In this document: piece by piece, positions 19,110 to 28,255 of the stretch
Position numbering within the stretch: the first letter of the stretch is position 1
How the letters are laid out: each line of letters begins with the position of its first letter
Assembly (NCBI RefSeq): GCF_025854275.1
Contig: NZ_CP107567.1
Span: forward strand, 2,480,001-2,544,000
Length of the DNA stretch: 64,000 bases
Source: Streptomyces peucetius
Lineage (GTDB): Bacteria; Actinomycetota; Actinomycetes; Streptomycetales; Streptomycetaceae
Direction of reading: 5' to 3'
Made by a program: the position numbers and the translations under genes
Notes under the pieces: model-generated
What the model was told of the DNA's origin: nothing
Databases searched by the model: none
The model's input: the letters and a program-made list of their open reading frames with translations, nothing else

Positions 19110-19757
19110 CTACAGGGCCACCGGACGCAGGATGCCGAGCAGCATCCGGACCAGTTCGTCGACGAGTTCGTCCAGCGTCGCGTCCACCCATCCGACCGCC
19201 CAGTCGTGGAGCAGTCCGTTGACGCTGCCGATGAAAGCCGCCGCGGCGACCCGGTAGTCACGCGGCTCGGCCTCCCCGCGCTCGACGGCGCGCGCCGCCT
19301 CGGCGCAGATAAAGTCCACCCAGCGGGCCCGGCGCGCCAGCCGCTGCCGCTCCATCTGCGGACTGACCCCGACGATCTCGAGGAAAGTGATCCGGATACG
19401 CCGCGGATCGCCCGTCACGTTCGCCGCGTAGGCGCGGAAGACCTCCGTCGCCCGCTCCGCCACCGGCAGTTCCACGGCCCGGGCGAGGGCCGCGAGCGCC
19501 GCCTCCTCGGCCCAGTCGTTGACCTGGAGGTGCAGGGCGGCGAGCACGTCCTCGAGGGTGCGGAACTCCTCGTAGAACTGCCGGGTCGAGAGCCCGGCCG
19601 CCTCGCTCAGCGCCGCGACGGTGGTCGCGCGGTAGCCCGGCGCGTCACCGAACAGCTCGAGGCCCGCGTCGAGGAACCGCCGGCGGCGGTCCGCCCGGCG
19701 CTCCTCGGCCGACCTGCCTCCGTATCGGCCGGTCGCCGGCCGGACCCTGCCTGCCAC
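19110..19757 (-). CDS. TetR-family transcriptional regulator
   Basis: 215-residue repressor. The N-terminal DNA-binding domain is clear: RRRRFLDAGLELFG, then TTVAALSEAAGLSTRQFYEEF as the helix-turn-helix with the usual TxxxFYxxF ending. The rest is helical ligand-binding domain, with WAVGWVDATLDELVDELVRM at the end. GTG at 19757 follows GGAGG at 5-base spacing and beats the upstream ATG codons. It is divergent from the gene for a secreted beta-propeller protein. An operator-like GTTACT-TT-CCAGTA lies in the shared region, and a similar motif precedes the acyl-CoA synthetase gene at 40.2 kb, suggesting a lipid-related regulon. Confidence 0.9.
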   Translation of the reverse strand: MAGRVRPATGRYGGRSAEERRADRRRRFLDAGLELFGDAPGYRATTVAALSEAAGLSTRQFYEEFRTLEDVLAALHLQVNDWAEEAALAALARAVELPVAERATEVFRAYAANVTGDPRRIRITFLEIVGVSPQMERQRLARRARWVDFICAEAARAVERGEAEPRDYRVAAAAFIGSVNGLLHDWAVGWVDATLDELVDELVRMLLGILRPVAL

Positions 19758-19833
19758 GGGCACCTCCCTCGTCGTTCGCGGACTCATTTTGGTGTTCGGC
19801 GTGTCCGAAGTCTTGTGAAGCCCCGCATTGCTC

Positions 19834-19847
19834 GTTACTTTCCAGTA
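19834..19847. promoter_or_regulatory. Candidate TetR operator between divergent genes
   Basis: GTTACTTTCCAGTA contains the inverted pair TACT-N4-AGTA and lies between the TetR gene and the beta-propeller gene. The same GTTACT-NN-CCAGT core occurs upstream of the acyl-CoA synthetase gene. A second inverted repeat, TTCGG-N5-CCGAA, is at 19795-19809. Confidence 0.4.
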
Positions 19848-19918
19848 GCTCAATCTGAACGGTTCCGTTTTCAGACTGCGCCCGGACCACTGGGGCCGCC
19901 TCCGTGGAAGGAACGACG

Positions 19919-21181
19919 ATGTCTCTGTCCAGCACCAGGCGGGCCGTCGGCGCGGCCGTCGCCGCCCTGGCTCTGACCGCCACCGCTTCGGTGACCGCGA
20001 ACGCCGCGGCCCCCGCGGCCCCGGACGCGGGGGCCCTTCGGGAGGCGATGTTCGTCGGCAACAACTGGGACGGCACCGCCGATGTCATCGAGGCCCGCGG
20101 CGACTTCGCGAGGATCGGCCGGATCGACGTCATCCCCGACAAGAACGAGCGGCTGAGGGAGATCTACCTCAACCCGGTGAAACTGGCCTTCTTCCTCGGC
20201 ATCCGCCAGGGCCCCGGCGAAGGCCACGACCAGTTCGTCGACGACATGTACGCGACCCCCGACGGGTCCGCCATGGTCGTCTCCCGCCCCAGCTTCGCCG
20301 ACGTCGTCTCGATCGACCTCGCCACCGGGAAGATCAACTGGCGTTTCCCCGTCTCCGGTTTCCGCTCCGACCACATGGCCGTCTCCCCCGACGGCAAGCG
20401 CGTCGCCGTCTCCGCCTCCACGTCGAACACCGTGCACGTCCTCGACATCGAGACCGGCGAACAGGCCGGTTCGTTCACGACCGGCGACAAGCCGCACGAG
20501 AACGTCTTCACCGACGACGGCCGCTACCTGTGGAACATGTCCATCGGCGAGGTGAACACCGCGCTCGACGCGCCCTGGCTCGACTGGACCAAGGGAGACC
20601 GCCGTATCACCGTCGTCGACACGCGGACCTTTCAGCAGGTGAAGGTCATCGACATGCGCGAACGGCTCGACGCCTTCGGCCGCAAGGACCTCTCCGACTC
20701 CATCCGGCCCGTCGCCTTCACCCCTGACGAGTCCAAGCTCTACTTCCAGGTGTCGTTCTTCAACGGGTTCGTCGAGTACGACGTCGCGACGGACAGCATC
20801 ACGCGGGTGAAGACGCTCCCGAAGAACCCGGCGACCAGCGAGGACCGCACCACCTGGGTCAACGACTCCCGTCATCACGGCATGTCCATGAACCCGAGGG
20901 GCGACAAGCTCTGCGTCGCCGGCACCATGGACGACTACGCCACCGTCGTCGACCGGGACACCCTGCAGGAGGGCCCGCTGGTGCCCGCCGCCAAGCCCTA
21001 CTGGGCCACCGTCAGCGGCGACGGCAAATCCTGCGTCATCTCCGAGAGCGGCGCCGACGCGGTCACCGCGATCGACTTCGCCACCGGCAGGAAGGTCGCC
21101 ACCGTCGCCGTCGGCGACCACCCGCAGCGGGTGCGCATCGCGCACGTACCGGCCGGCTGGACCGGCCCCGCGGGGGACTGA
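19919..21181 (+). CDS. Secreted YncE-like beta-propeller protein
   Basis: 420 residues with a clear Sec signal peptide (charged RR start, then AVGAAVAALALTATASVTANA and predicted cleavage after ANAAA). The mature protein is a YVTN/YncE-like propeller: repeated blade ends such as SPDGKRVAVSAS, DIETGEQAGSF, VVDTRTFQQVKVIDM and DFATGRKVATVAVGDHPQ. No cysteine pair or catalytic motif stands out, so it probably acts as a binding or scaffold protein outside the cell. ATG at 19919 has GGAAGGA upstream. It is divergent from a TetR gene that likely controls it, and convergent with the deaminase gene across a strong hairpin. Confidence 0.85.
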   Translation: MSLSSTRRAVGAAVAALALTATASVTANAAAPAAPDAGALREAMFVGNNWDGTADVIEARGDFARIGRIDVIPDKNERLREIYLNPVKLAFFLGIRQGPGEGHDQFVDDMYATPDGSAMVVSRPSFADVVSIDLATGKINWRFPVSGFRSDHMAVSPDGKRVAVSASTSNTVHVLDIETGEQAGSFTTGDKPHENVFTDDGRYLWNMSIGEVNTALDAPWLDWTKGDRRITVVDTRTFQQVKVIDMRERLDAFGRKDLSDSIRPVAFTPDESKLYFQVSFFNGFVEYDVATDSITRVKTLPKNPATSEDRTTWVNDSRHHGMSMNPRGDKLCVAGTMDDYATVVDRDTLQEGPLVPAAKPYWATVSGDGKSCVISESGADAVTAIDFATGRKVATVAVGDHPQRVRIAHVPAGWTGPAGD

Positions 21182-21187
21182 GCCGCC

Positions 21188-21229
21188 GGGCAGGCCGGAC
21201 GCGCGCGCCGCGCCGGGCCCGGCCTGCCC
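21188..21229. terminator. Terminator between convergent genes
   Basis: Perfect 11-bp stem between 21188-21198 and 21219-21229 with a 20-base loop that can pair further. It lies between the beta-propeller gene and the deaminase gene, which converge, and probably serves both. Confidence 0.65.
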
Positions 21230-21257
21230 TGCTCTGCTGCTCTGCCCTGCGCTGCGC

Positions 21258-22259
21258 CTAGCCGGCGTGCTCGAACTCGTACGCCTCCACCTCGGCCAGA
21301 TACCGGGCGCGGCGCTCCTCGTCGTCGTCCAGGAACGACGCCAGGAACGAGTTGCGGGCCAGCTCCCGCAGCTGCTCGTCCTCCAGACCCAGCGCCTCGT
21401 GCACGGCGTGGAAGGTGTCGCCGACGTAGCCGCCGAAGTACGCCGGGTCGTCGGAGTTGACCGTGCACATCAGGCCGGCCTCCATCATCCGCGCCAGCGG
21501 ATGGTCCTCCAGCACGTCGACGGCGCGCAGGCGTACGTTCGACAGCGGACAGAGCGTCAGCGGGATCCGCTCGCCCGCCAGCCGTGTCACCAGCTCCGCG
21601 TCCTCCATGCAGCGCAGCCCGTGGTCGATCCGCTCGACGCCGAGAACGTCCAGGGCCTCCCGGATGTACGCCGGTGGTCCCTCCTCGCCCGCGTGCGCGA
21701 CCCTGCGCAGACCGAGCGCCGCGGCCGCCTCGTACACCGCGCGGAACTTCGACGGCGGGTGGCCGGTCTCCGCGGAGTCGAGGCCCACGCCGGTGATCCG
21801 GTGCAGATACGGCTTCGCCGCCTCCAGGGTCGCGAGCGCCGACTCGGCCGGCTCGTCCCGAAGAAAGCACATGATCAGGCGGGTGGAGACGCCGTGGCGC
21901 TCCTCGGCCCGGTCGAGGGAGCGCGCCAGACCCTCCACGACCGTGCCGATAGGGACGCCGCGAGCGGTGTGCGCCTGCGGGTCGAAGAAGATCTCCGCGT
22001 GCCGCACGCCCTGCGCGGCGGCACGCTCCAGGTAGGCATCGGCCAGATCCGCGAAGTCCTCCTCGGTGCGCAACACCGCCATCAGCCCGTAGTAGAGGTC
22101 GAGGAAGGACTGCAGATCCTTGAACAGATAGGCGTGGCGCAGCGCTTCGGCGTCCGCGAAGGGCAGCTCGACGCCGTTGCGCGCCGCGAGCGCGAAGGCG
22201 AGTTCGGGTTCCAGGGTTCCTTCGATGTGAAGGTGGAGTTCGGCCTTGGGGAGGGGCAT
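21258..22259 (-). CDS. add: Adenosine/adenine deaminase
   Basis: 333-residue purine deaminase with a TIM-barrel metal site: HLHIEGTLE (HxH), HAGEEG with the catalytic pair, and VNSDDPAYFGG with the metal-binding Asp. The family deaminates adenosine to inosine in purine salvage; the short VNSDDPAYFGGYV form is close to the adenine-deaminase branch, so the free base may be the substrate. ATG at 22259 has AGGA seven bases upstream. Its neighbours RNase Z and HIT protein on the same strand are separated by 80 bases from it and by 16 bases from each other. The protein has no signal peptide. Confidence 0.88.
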   Translation of the reverse strand: MPLPKAELHLHIEGTLEPELAFALAARNGVELPFADAEALRHAYLFKDLQSFLDLYYGLMAVLRTEEDFADLADAYLERAAAQGVRHAEIFFDPQAHTARGVPIGTVVEGLARSLDRAEERHGVSTRLIMCFLRDEPAESALATLEAAKPYLHRITGVGLDSAETGHPPSKFRAVYEAAAALGLRRVAHAGEEGPPAYIREALDVLGVERIDHGLRCMEDAELVTRLAGERIPLTLCPLSNVRLRAVDVLEDHPLARMMEAGLMCTVNSDDPAYFGGYVGDTFHAVHEALGLEDEQLRELARNSFLASFLDDDEERRARYLAEVEAYEFEHAG

Positions 22260-22339
22260 GATCACATCCTAGGCGGTGCCACCTCGGGACCACGGGGCAC
22301 GGGCGCGGGGGCGCGCGCAGCCGGCCCGGAGCGGGGAGC

Positions 22340-23251
22340 TCAGGCCCGCTTCGGCACGGGGACGCGCCAGAGGTCCCTGGCGACGGTCACCTCGCCGTCG
22401 AAGCCGGCGGCCGCCCTGGCCTGCCGCTCGAACTCGGCGGCGGCGTCCGTGTACCGCTGCGAGAAGTGCGTCAATACCAGGTGGCGGACGCCCGCCTCCT
22501 GCGCCACCCGACCCGCCTGGCCAGCCGTCAGGTGGCCATGGTCGGCGGCGAGTTGTTCGTCCTCGTCGAGGAACGTCGACTCGATCACGAGCATGTCGCA
22601 GCCCTCCGCGAGCGCCTGCACGCCGTCGCAGAGCCGGGTGTCCATCACGAACGCGAACCGCTGCCCCCGGCGGACCTCGCTCACCTCGTCGAGGGTGACC
22701 CCGTCGAGCACACCCTCACGCTGGATCCGGCCCACGTCCGGGCCCTTGATGCCGTGCGCCGCCAGCCTCTCCGGCAGCATCCGGCGGCCGTCCGGCTCGA
22801 CGAGCCGGTAGCCGTAGGACTCGACGGGGTGCGACAGCTTGTGCGCGTGCAGGGTGTAGCCCGCCGTGCTCGCGACGACTCCGTCGGCCGAGACCGGGGC
22901 CTCTTTGAGCTTCACCGTCTCGCGGTACGCCGTCGCGTACCGCAGCCGGTCGAAGAACCGCTGCCCGCTCTTCGGGTAGTGCGCGGACACCGGGTGCGGG
23001 ACCTGGTCCAGATTGATCCGCTGGATCACCCCGGCGACGCCGAGGGAATGGTCGCCGTGGAAGTGCGTGACGCAGATCCGGTTGATGTCGTGCGCCGACA
23101 CACCGGCGCGCAGCATCTGGCGCTGTGTGCCCTCCCCCGGGTCGAAGAGCAGCCCCTCACCGTCCCAGCGCAGCAGGTAGCCGTTGTGGTTGCGGTGCCG
23201 GGTCGGGACCTGGCTGGCCGTGCCCAGCACCACGAGTTCACGTACGGACAA
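22340..23251 (-). CDS. rnz: Ribonuclease Z
   Basis: 303-residue metallo-beta-lactamase-fold endonuclease that trims tRNA 3' trailers. The motif HFHGDHSLG is the zinc-binding HxHx[14 protein letters not shown] precedes it, and the C-terminal VLTHFSQRY closes the metal site; CCA is not genomically encoded in the two tRNA genes of this window, consistent with a need for RNase Z. TTG at 23251 (first residues after it SVRELVVLG) gives the family N-terminus; no ATG or GTG is suitably placed. The HIT gene ends 16 bases upstream, so the two are likely co-transcribed. Confidence 0.93.
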   Translation of the reverse strand: MSVRELVVLGTASQVPTRHRNHNGYLLRWDGEGLLFDPGEGTQRQMLRAGVSAHDINRICVTHFHGDHSLGVAGVIQRINLDQVPHPVSAHYPKSGQRFFDRLRYATAYRETVKLKEAPVSADGVVASTAGYTLHAHKLSHPVESYGYRLVEPDGRRMLPERLAAHGIKGPDVGRIQREGVLDGVTLDEVSEVRRGQRFAFVMDTRLCDGVQALAEGCDMLVIESTFLDEDEQLAADHGHLTAGQAGRVAQEAGVRHLVLTHFSQRYTDAAAEFERQARAAAGFDGEVTVARDLWRVPVPKRA

Positions 23252-23267
23252 GGTGTGTCGCTTCCGT

Positions 23268-23627
23268 CTACCCGGGCGGCCACTCGAGGCCGCGGCCTGC
23301 GAGCACGTGCGCGTGGGCGTGGAAGACGGTCTGGCCGGCGCCGGAACCGGTGTTGAAGACGACGCGGTAGCCGCTCTCCTCCGCCTTCTCGTCGGCGGCG
23401 ACCTGTCCTGCCTCACGCAGCACGTCCGCGGCGAGCTGCGGAGCTCCCGCGGCGAGCGCGGCGGCGTCCGCGTAGTGCGCCTTGGGGATCACGAGGACGT
23501 GGGTCGGGGCCTGGGGGTTTATGTCACGGAAGGCGACGGTGGTCTCCGTCTCACGCACGACCGTGGCGGGCACCTCCCCGGCGACGATCTTGCAGAACAG
23601 ACAGTCCGCCTGCGGTTCTCCGGCCAT
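23268..23627 (-). CDS. HIT family protein (histidine triad)
   Basis: 119-residue HIT-fold nucleotide-binding protein. [13 protein letters not shown] near the start carries the two cysteines often seen in this group, [12 protein letters not shown] follows, and the active-site triad is HAHAHVL. HINT-type members hydrolyse nucleoside phosphoramidates such as AMP-lysine. ATG at 23627 has AGGAGGG about nine bases upstream. It sits directly before rnz. The long overlapping frame that continues upstream from this gene is antisense to nothing real and was not used. Confidence 0.92.
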   Translation of the reverse strand: MAGEPQADCLFCKIVAGEVPATVVRETETTVAFRDINPQAPTHVLVIPKAHYADAAALAAGAPQLAADVLREAGQVAADEKAEESGYRVVFNTGSGAGQTVFHAHAHVLAGRGLEWPPG

Positions 23628-23790
23628 GCCGCGGTCCCTCCTGACGCTCCGACGACTTGCAGGAGCATCGTATCGGCCGGTGCCGGGCCCGTGGTTGGCG
23701 CCGTGACCGGAGGCCGGCAGGGCATGCCAGCGGCAGCTGGGAGCGGGCCGTTCTGCTGCACCCGGGCCCCGGCTGTACGTGCCTGCGGGC

Positions 23791-23920
23791 CGGGGGCGCC
23801 CCACGGCACGGGGCCAGGAGACCCGGGGCCCCGGCTTCCGGGCGAGCGGGGGGCTCCCACGGCACCGGGCCAGAAGCCCAGGCCCTGGTTCCGGGGCGGC
23901 TGCTCCCCACGGCCACCGGG
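23791..23920. repeat. Imperfect tandem repeat in a 313-base gene-free gap
   Basis: The gap 23628-23940 holds no gene. Within it a unit beginning CCACGGCAC recurs at 23801, 23857 and (as CCACGGCCAC) 23907, a 50-56 base period, with GGGCCAGGAG or GGGCCAGAAG and TTCCGGG following. The array is G/C-rich and can fold extensively. I see no terminator with a clear single stem, although the repeat follows the tricorn gene's 3' end and may end its transcript. Confidence 0.45.
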
Positions 23921-23940
23921 TCGTGAGGAGCGGCCCCGGG

Positions 23941-26900
23941 CTACGGGAGCGACGGCGGTTGCTTCGGCGGGATCTCCGCGAGGGAGGACAGGGCCAGGCG
24001 GATCGCCTCGTCCAGTTGCGGGTCACGCCCCGCCGCCTGGTCCTGAGGCGTGGCGACGACCTCGACGTCCGGGTCGACGCCCCGGTTCTCCACGTCCCAG
24101 CCGTAACCCTCCAGCCAGAAGGCGTACTTCGGCTGGGTGACCAGCGTGCCGTCCACGAGGGAGTAGCGGCTGTCGATGCCGACGACGCCGCCCCAGGTGC
24201 GCGTGCCGACGACGGGCCCGATGCCGAGCGCCTTGATCGCCGCGTTGACGATGTCGCCGTCGGAGCCGGAGAACTCGTTGGCGACGGCGACGACCGGACC
24301 GCGTGGCGCGTCCAGCGGATAGCTGGACGGCTGCATGCCGCGCGGCAGGTCCCAGCCGACGATACGGCGGGCCAGCTTCTCGACGACGAGCTGCGACGTG
24401 TGACCGCCCCGGTTCTCCCGCACGTCCACGACCAGGCCGTCCTTCGCCACCTCGACCCGCAGGTCGCGGTGGATCTGGGCCCAGCCGGGCGCCTGCATGT
24501 CGGGAACGTGCAGATATCCGAGGCGGCCGCCGGACTTCTCGTGGACGTAGGCACGCCGGTCGGCGACCCACGCGTGGTAGCGCAGCGGCTCCTCGTCGGC
24601 CAGTGGGACGACGACGGCGTGCCGCGGGTCACCGCCGCCGGCCGGGGAGACGGTCAGTTCGACGGGCTTGCCCGCCGCACCGACGAGCAGCGGCCCCGGG
24701 CCCCTGACCGGGTCGACGGGCCGGCCGTCCACGGCGAGCAGGGTGTCGCCGGCGCGCAGGGCCACACCGGGTGCGGCGAGCGGGGAGTGCGCATGGGGGT
24801 CGGAAATCTCGGACGGCAGGATGCGGTCGATGCGCCAGGTGCCGTCGTCCGTACGGGAGATGTCCGCGCCCAGCAGGCCCTGCCGGGTGGACGCGTCGCC
24901 GTGGCCGCCGTGCGGCATGACGTACGCGTGCGAGGTGCCCAGCTCCCCTTGGACCTCCCACAGCAGGTCGACGAGGTCGTCGTGGGTCGCGACCCGGTCG
25001 AGGACGGGCCGGTATCGGTCGAGCACACCGTCCCAGTCGACCCCGCCGAGGTCGGGACGCCAGAAGTGGTCGCGCATGAGGCGCCCGGCCTCGTCGTACA
25101 TCTGCCGCCATTCGGCGCCCGGTTCGACGGTGCGGCGCACCCGGGACAAGTCGACGGTGACGCTCGCGGCGTTGTCGTTGGCGTCGTCGTCGTGGGAGGC
25201 CTCGCGGTCGCTGGGGACGACCTTGAGCTTGTCGCCGGTGTACAGCAGGACCCGCTTGCCGTCGCCGCTGACGCGGAAGTAGGAGGCGTCGGAGGAGAGT
25301 TCCTCGACGCGCTGCTTGCCGGTGTCGTACCGCTCGAGGGTCGTCCTCGGCTCCGGGTCCTCGGGCGTGGCGCGGGTGGCGCCGAGGACGCCGCGCAGCG
25401 GGTGGCGCAGCCACAGCAGCCCGTCCTTGGCGGCGCGCAGCGTGGAGTAGCTGGCGGCCTCCACGGGGAACGGCACTATGCGGTCGGCGAGTCCGTCGAG
25501 GTCGATACGGGTGACGGGCTCCGCGCTCTCGTCCTGGTCCAAAGAGCCGTCCTTGTCCGACTCGAAGGGCCGGCCGTGCCGCTGAGGCCCGAACGGCGAC
25601 GGGGTGGTCGCCGCCAGTGTGATCAGGTGCGGCCGGCATCCGCCGACGAAGGCCAGGTCGAAGACGTGGGCGTCGTAGACCGGGTCGAAGGCGCGCTCGG
25701 AGAGGAACGCGAGGTGCTTGCCGTCGAGGGTGAAGGCAGGCTGGAAGTCGGCGAAGCGCAGCGGCGTCGCCTCGGAGACGGTCAGGTCACCCGTGTTGGC
25801 AAGTTTGATCTGCCGCAGTGGGCTGGGGCCGGGGTGCGACCAGGCGATCCAGGCCGAGTCGGGCGAGAAGACCAGGCCGTCGGCGTCGCCGTGTTCGCTG
25901 CGGTCGACCTCGCGCACCTCGCCGGTCTCGCGCTCGACGAGCAGCACCCGGCCGTCGTGCGAGGCGACGGCGGCTCGGCTCCCGTCGGGAGCGACGGCCA
26001 GGCTCAGTACGCGGCCGAGCCGACCGGCGGCGAGCCTGCGCGGCGTGGCGCCGGCGGCGGTACCGGTGGCGGGCGCGAACTCGAGCGCGTCGTCGCCCTC
26101 CGCGTCGGTCACCCAGACGACGTACTGCTCGCCGTCGACGCGGAACGTGCGCGGCATCCGGGCCCGTACACCGGGCTCGACGGCCAGCGAACGAGCCGGC
26201 CCCTCGCGGTGGGTGACCCAGTGGATGCCGCCGCGGATCTCGACGGCGCTGCCGCGCCCGGTGTGGTCGGGGGCGGCGCCGCCGAGGTGGTCGGCGGCAT
26301 CGACGGGCCGTGGCTGGAGATCGGTGCGCTGTCCGCCGAGCCGGAGATCCAGACGACGCGGTTCGGCACCGTCCAGGTCGTCGAGGAGCCACAGTTCACC
26401 GGCGCTCGCATAGGCGACGCGGGTGCCGTCGGTCGCGGCGTGGCGGGCGTAGAAGCCGTCGAGGCCGGTGTGGCGGCGCAGGTCGGAGCCGTCGGGCAGC
26501 GACGAGTACAGGGCGCCGACGCCCTCGTGGTCGGAGAGGAAGGCGATGCGGCCCCCCACCCAGAGCGGGTACTCGATATTCCCGTCGATGTCCTCGTGGA
26601 GGCGTACGAACTCCCCGTCGTCGTCGCGGTCGAGCCACAACTTGCCCGCCGTGCCGCCGCGGTAGCGCTTCCAGGCAGCCGCCTCGCGCCCCATGGTGGC
26701 CGACAGCAGCAGCGTGCGCGGACCGTACGCGACACCGCCGACCGGCCCGTAGGGGAGCCGGGTGGCCAGGCCGCCGTCGAGCGGCACCGCGTGCGCCCAG
26801 CTGCGGCGCAGGGACGCCTGGCCGTGGGTGGTGAGCGCCAGCACGCGGCCGTCCGGTGTCCAGCCCCGTACGGAGGTCCGGTAGCTCCCCCAGTGGGTGA

Positions 26901-27144
26901 GCCGCTCCGACGGGCCGCCGTCGACGGGGGCGACATGCACCTCGGGCAGACCGTCGCGGTACGAGGTCCAGGCGATACGGGTGCCGTCGGGCGAGATCCT
27001 CGGATGGTTCACGGGCATGTTGTCTGCGCTCACGCGCCACGCCCGGCCGCCGTCGAGCGGCGCGACCCAGACGTCGTCCTCGGCGGTGAAGGCGATCAGC
27101 TCACCGTGCAGATGCGGATACCGGAGGTAGGCAGGGTGCGTCAC
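23941..27144 (-). CDS. Tricorn protease homologue (S41 family)
   Basis: 1067-residue cytoplasmic peptidase. The N-terminal two thirds is WD/propeller-like (HPRISPDGTRIAW, FSPDSAWIAW, DLAFVGGCRPHLI), forming the two beta-propellers. A PDZ domain follows, then the S41 protease core. Tricorn catalytic elements are visible: GTSHAYV (Ser-His), NEFSGSDGD with the nucleophile Ser961, GTRTWGG, and the Glu1019 in VENRGVDPD. Tricorn acts downstream of the proteasome in archaea and actinobacteria, cutting peptides to small fragments. GTG at 27144 with AGGG upstream is the start. Stop and start positions leave only 45 bases to the lipoprotein gene, so they may be one unit. Confidence 0.93.
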   Translation of the reverse strand: MTHPAYLRYPHLHGELIAFTAEDDVWVAPLDGGRAWRVSADNMPVNHPRISPDGTRIAWTSYRDGLPEVHVAPVDGGPSERLTHWGSYRTSVRGWTPDGRVLALTTHGQASLRRSWAHAVPLDGGLATRLPYGPVGGVAYGPRTLLLSATMGREAAAWKRYRGGTAGKLWLDRDDDGEFVRLHEDIDGNIEYPLWVGGRIAFLSDHEGVGALYSSLPDGSDLRRHTGLDGFYARHAATDGTRVAYASAGELWLLDDLDGAEPRRLDLRLGGQRTDLQPRPVDAADHLGGAAPDHTGRGSAVEIRGGIHWVTHREGPARSLAVEPGVRARMPRTFRVDGEQYVVWVTDAEGDDALEFAPATGTAAGATPRRLAAGRLGRVLSLAVAPDGSRAAVASHDGRVLLVERETGEVREVDRSEHGDADGLVFSPDSAWIAWSHPGPSPLRQIKLANTGDLTVSEATPLRFADFQPAFTLDGKHLAFLSERAFDPVYDAHVFDLAFVGGCRPHLITLAATTPSPFGPQRHGRPFESDKDGSLDQDESAEPVTRIDLDGLADRIVPFPVEAASYSTLRAAKDGLLWLRHPLRGVLGATRATPEDPEPRTTLERYDTGKQRVEELSSDASYFRVSGDGKRVLLYTGDKLKVVPSDREASHDDDANDNAASVTVDLSRVRRTVEPGAEWRQMYDEAGRLMRDHFWRPDLGGVDWDGVLDRYRPVLDRVATHDDLVDLLWEVQGELGTSHAYVMPHGGHGDASTRQGLLGADISRTDDGTWRIDRILPSEISDPHAHSPLAAPGVALRAGDTLLAVDGRPVDPVRGPGPLLVGAAGKPVELTVSPAGGGDPRHAVVVPLADEEPLRYHAWVADRRAYVHEKSGGRLGYLHVPDMQAPGWAQIHRDLRVEVAKDGLVVDVRENRGGHTSQLVVEKLARRIVGWDLPRGMQPSSYPLDAPRGPVVAVANEFSGSDGDIVNAAIKALGIGPVVGTRTWGGVVGIDSRYSLVDGTLVTQPKYAFWLEGYGWDVENRGVDPDVEVVATPQDQAAGRDPQLDEAIRLALSSLAEIPPKQPPSLP

Positions 27145-27189
27145 ACCGTCACCCTAGGCAGGTGGCAGCCCCAGGGGCAGGGTTTTCGA

Positions 27190-27768
27190 TCACTTGGCCG
27201 GAACAGAGGTCACGGTTTCCGTCACGGTCACGGTGACCGTGGGCCGCGGCGGCCCGGGAACGGCGGGAGTGCCGCCCGGCGCGGAGGTGCTGCTCGGGGC
27301 CGTGGTGCAGTCCCCGAGCATCGTCGCCCGGAACACGATCTTCTTCTCGACCCGGGCGGTCAGATCTCCGTGGACACACCTGCCCGAACGCTCCTCCGTC
27401 ACCGTGCCGTTGACGGTGATGTCCTGACCGGAACGGGTCTCCCCCCGGCAGTCCACGGTGGCCCGGCCCGGCGGAGACGGGGACGGGGGCGGTTCCGGGG
27501 ACGGGGACGCGGCACCGCTCGCGGTCGCCGTCCCCCGGTCGGCCTGCGCGGTGCAGCTGAGCCAGGCCACGTCGAACGTCAGACGCTCGAGGGTGCTGGT
27601 CGCGGTCCGGTCCGTGGTGACGGCCACGGCGGCGGAGTTCAGCCCGCCGGCGGTCGGTTCGCAGGCGGCCAGGGCGCCGACTGCCGCTGCTGCTGCGGCG
27701 GTTGCGGCAATGACGCGCCGCGCTCTTGTCCGGGGGTTCCGGGGGTTCCGGGGGTTCCGGGCGGGCAT
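27190..27768 (-). CDS. Putative lipoprotein
   Basis: 192 residues. The start MPARNPRNPRNPR (three NPR repeats from a 9-bp tandem DNA repeat) and a basic stretch precede a hydrophobic segment ending in the lipobox ALAAC at Cys36, so it is exported and lipid-anchored. The mature part has three more Cys pairs candidates (SCTAQ, VDCRGE, RCVHGD, GDCTT) and Ser/Pro-rich linkers, and the C-terminus is a Val-Thr run (TVTVTVTETVTS). No enzymatic motif was found; it resembles no family I know. It precedes the tricorn gene on the same strand by 45 bases. Confidence 0.72.
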   Translation of the reverse strand: MPARNPRNPRNPRTRARRVIAATAAAAAAVGALAACEPTAGGLNSAAVAVTTDRTATSTLERLTFDVAWLSCTAQADRGTATASGAASPSPEPPPSPSPPGRATVDCRGETRSGQDITVNGTVTEERSGRCVHGDLTARVEKKIVFRATMLGDCTTAPSSTSAPGGTPAVPGPPRPTVTVTVTETVTSVPAK

Positions 27769-27842
27769 GACGCCAGAGTGCCATCGTGGGTACGCGCGGA
27801 AAAGAGTGGTTGCGGCCATGTGAGGCCCCGTACGGTCGTGCC

Positions 27843-28235
27843 ATGACCAGGAAGCCCCACCGAGTGCGCCGCCTGGTGGTCGACGCGGAGACCGCCTGGG
27901 TCTGGTCCGTACGGCACAGGCACACCCGTGGGCCGGAGGGCGTCGGCGACTGCCGTACGACGCTGTCCTTCCGGCGCGAGGGCACGCAGCGGCGGCTGGC
28001 GATCGTCTTCCGGCAGGGGCCGGGGCGCGTCGTCTCCGGCGGCTGGTGGCAGTCCGGCACCGTGGCCGCCGGCGACGCATGGCTGAATCTGCACGAACCG
28101 GGCGCGGCGAGGCGGCTGTTGGACACGGCGGCGGCCGCCGGGCTGCTGCCGTCCCGGGCGGGGACCACGGAGGTCGACGGATGGCCGCTGCTCGACGCGG
28201 CGGCCGCCAAAGGCCCGGGCGGCACGGGACGCTGA
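27843..28235 (+). CDS. Conserved hypothetical protein
   Basis: 130-residue small basic protein, start MTRKPHRVRRLVVDAE, with alternating charged and hydrophobic segments (WVWSVRHRH, GRVVSGGWWQSGTVAAGD). The pattern repeats the tryptophan-rich strand-turn style of small actinobacterial proteins of unknown function. ATG at 27843 is used; the longer frame starting at 27786 overlaps the divergent promoter region of the lipoprotein gene. No membrane segment or catalytic motif was seen. It converges with rsmE, leaving a 20-base gap. Confidence 0.6.
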   Translation: MTRKPHRVRRLVVDAETAWVWSVRHRHTRGPEGVGDCRTTLSFRREGTQRRLAIVFRQGPGRVVSGGWWQSGTVAAGDAWLNLHEPGAARRLLDTAAAAGLLPSRAGTTEVDGWPLLDAAAAKGPGGTGR

Positions 28236-28255
28236 AGCCTCCCGTGGCGCCTGTG

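Noticed and set aside
23779..27846. Plus-strand open frame of over 1300 codons opposite the tricorn gene
   Set aside because: Antisense shadow of the tricorn protease gene, which has full domain architecture and active-site residues on the other strand.
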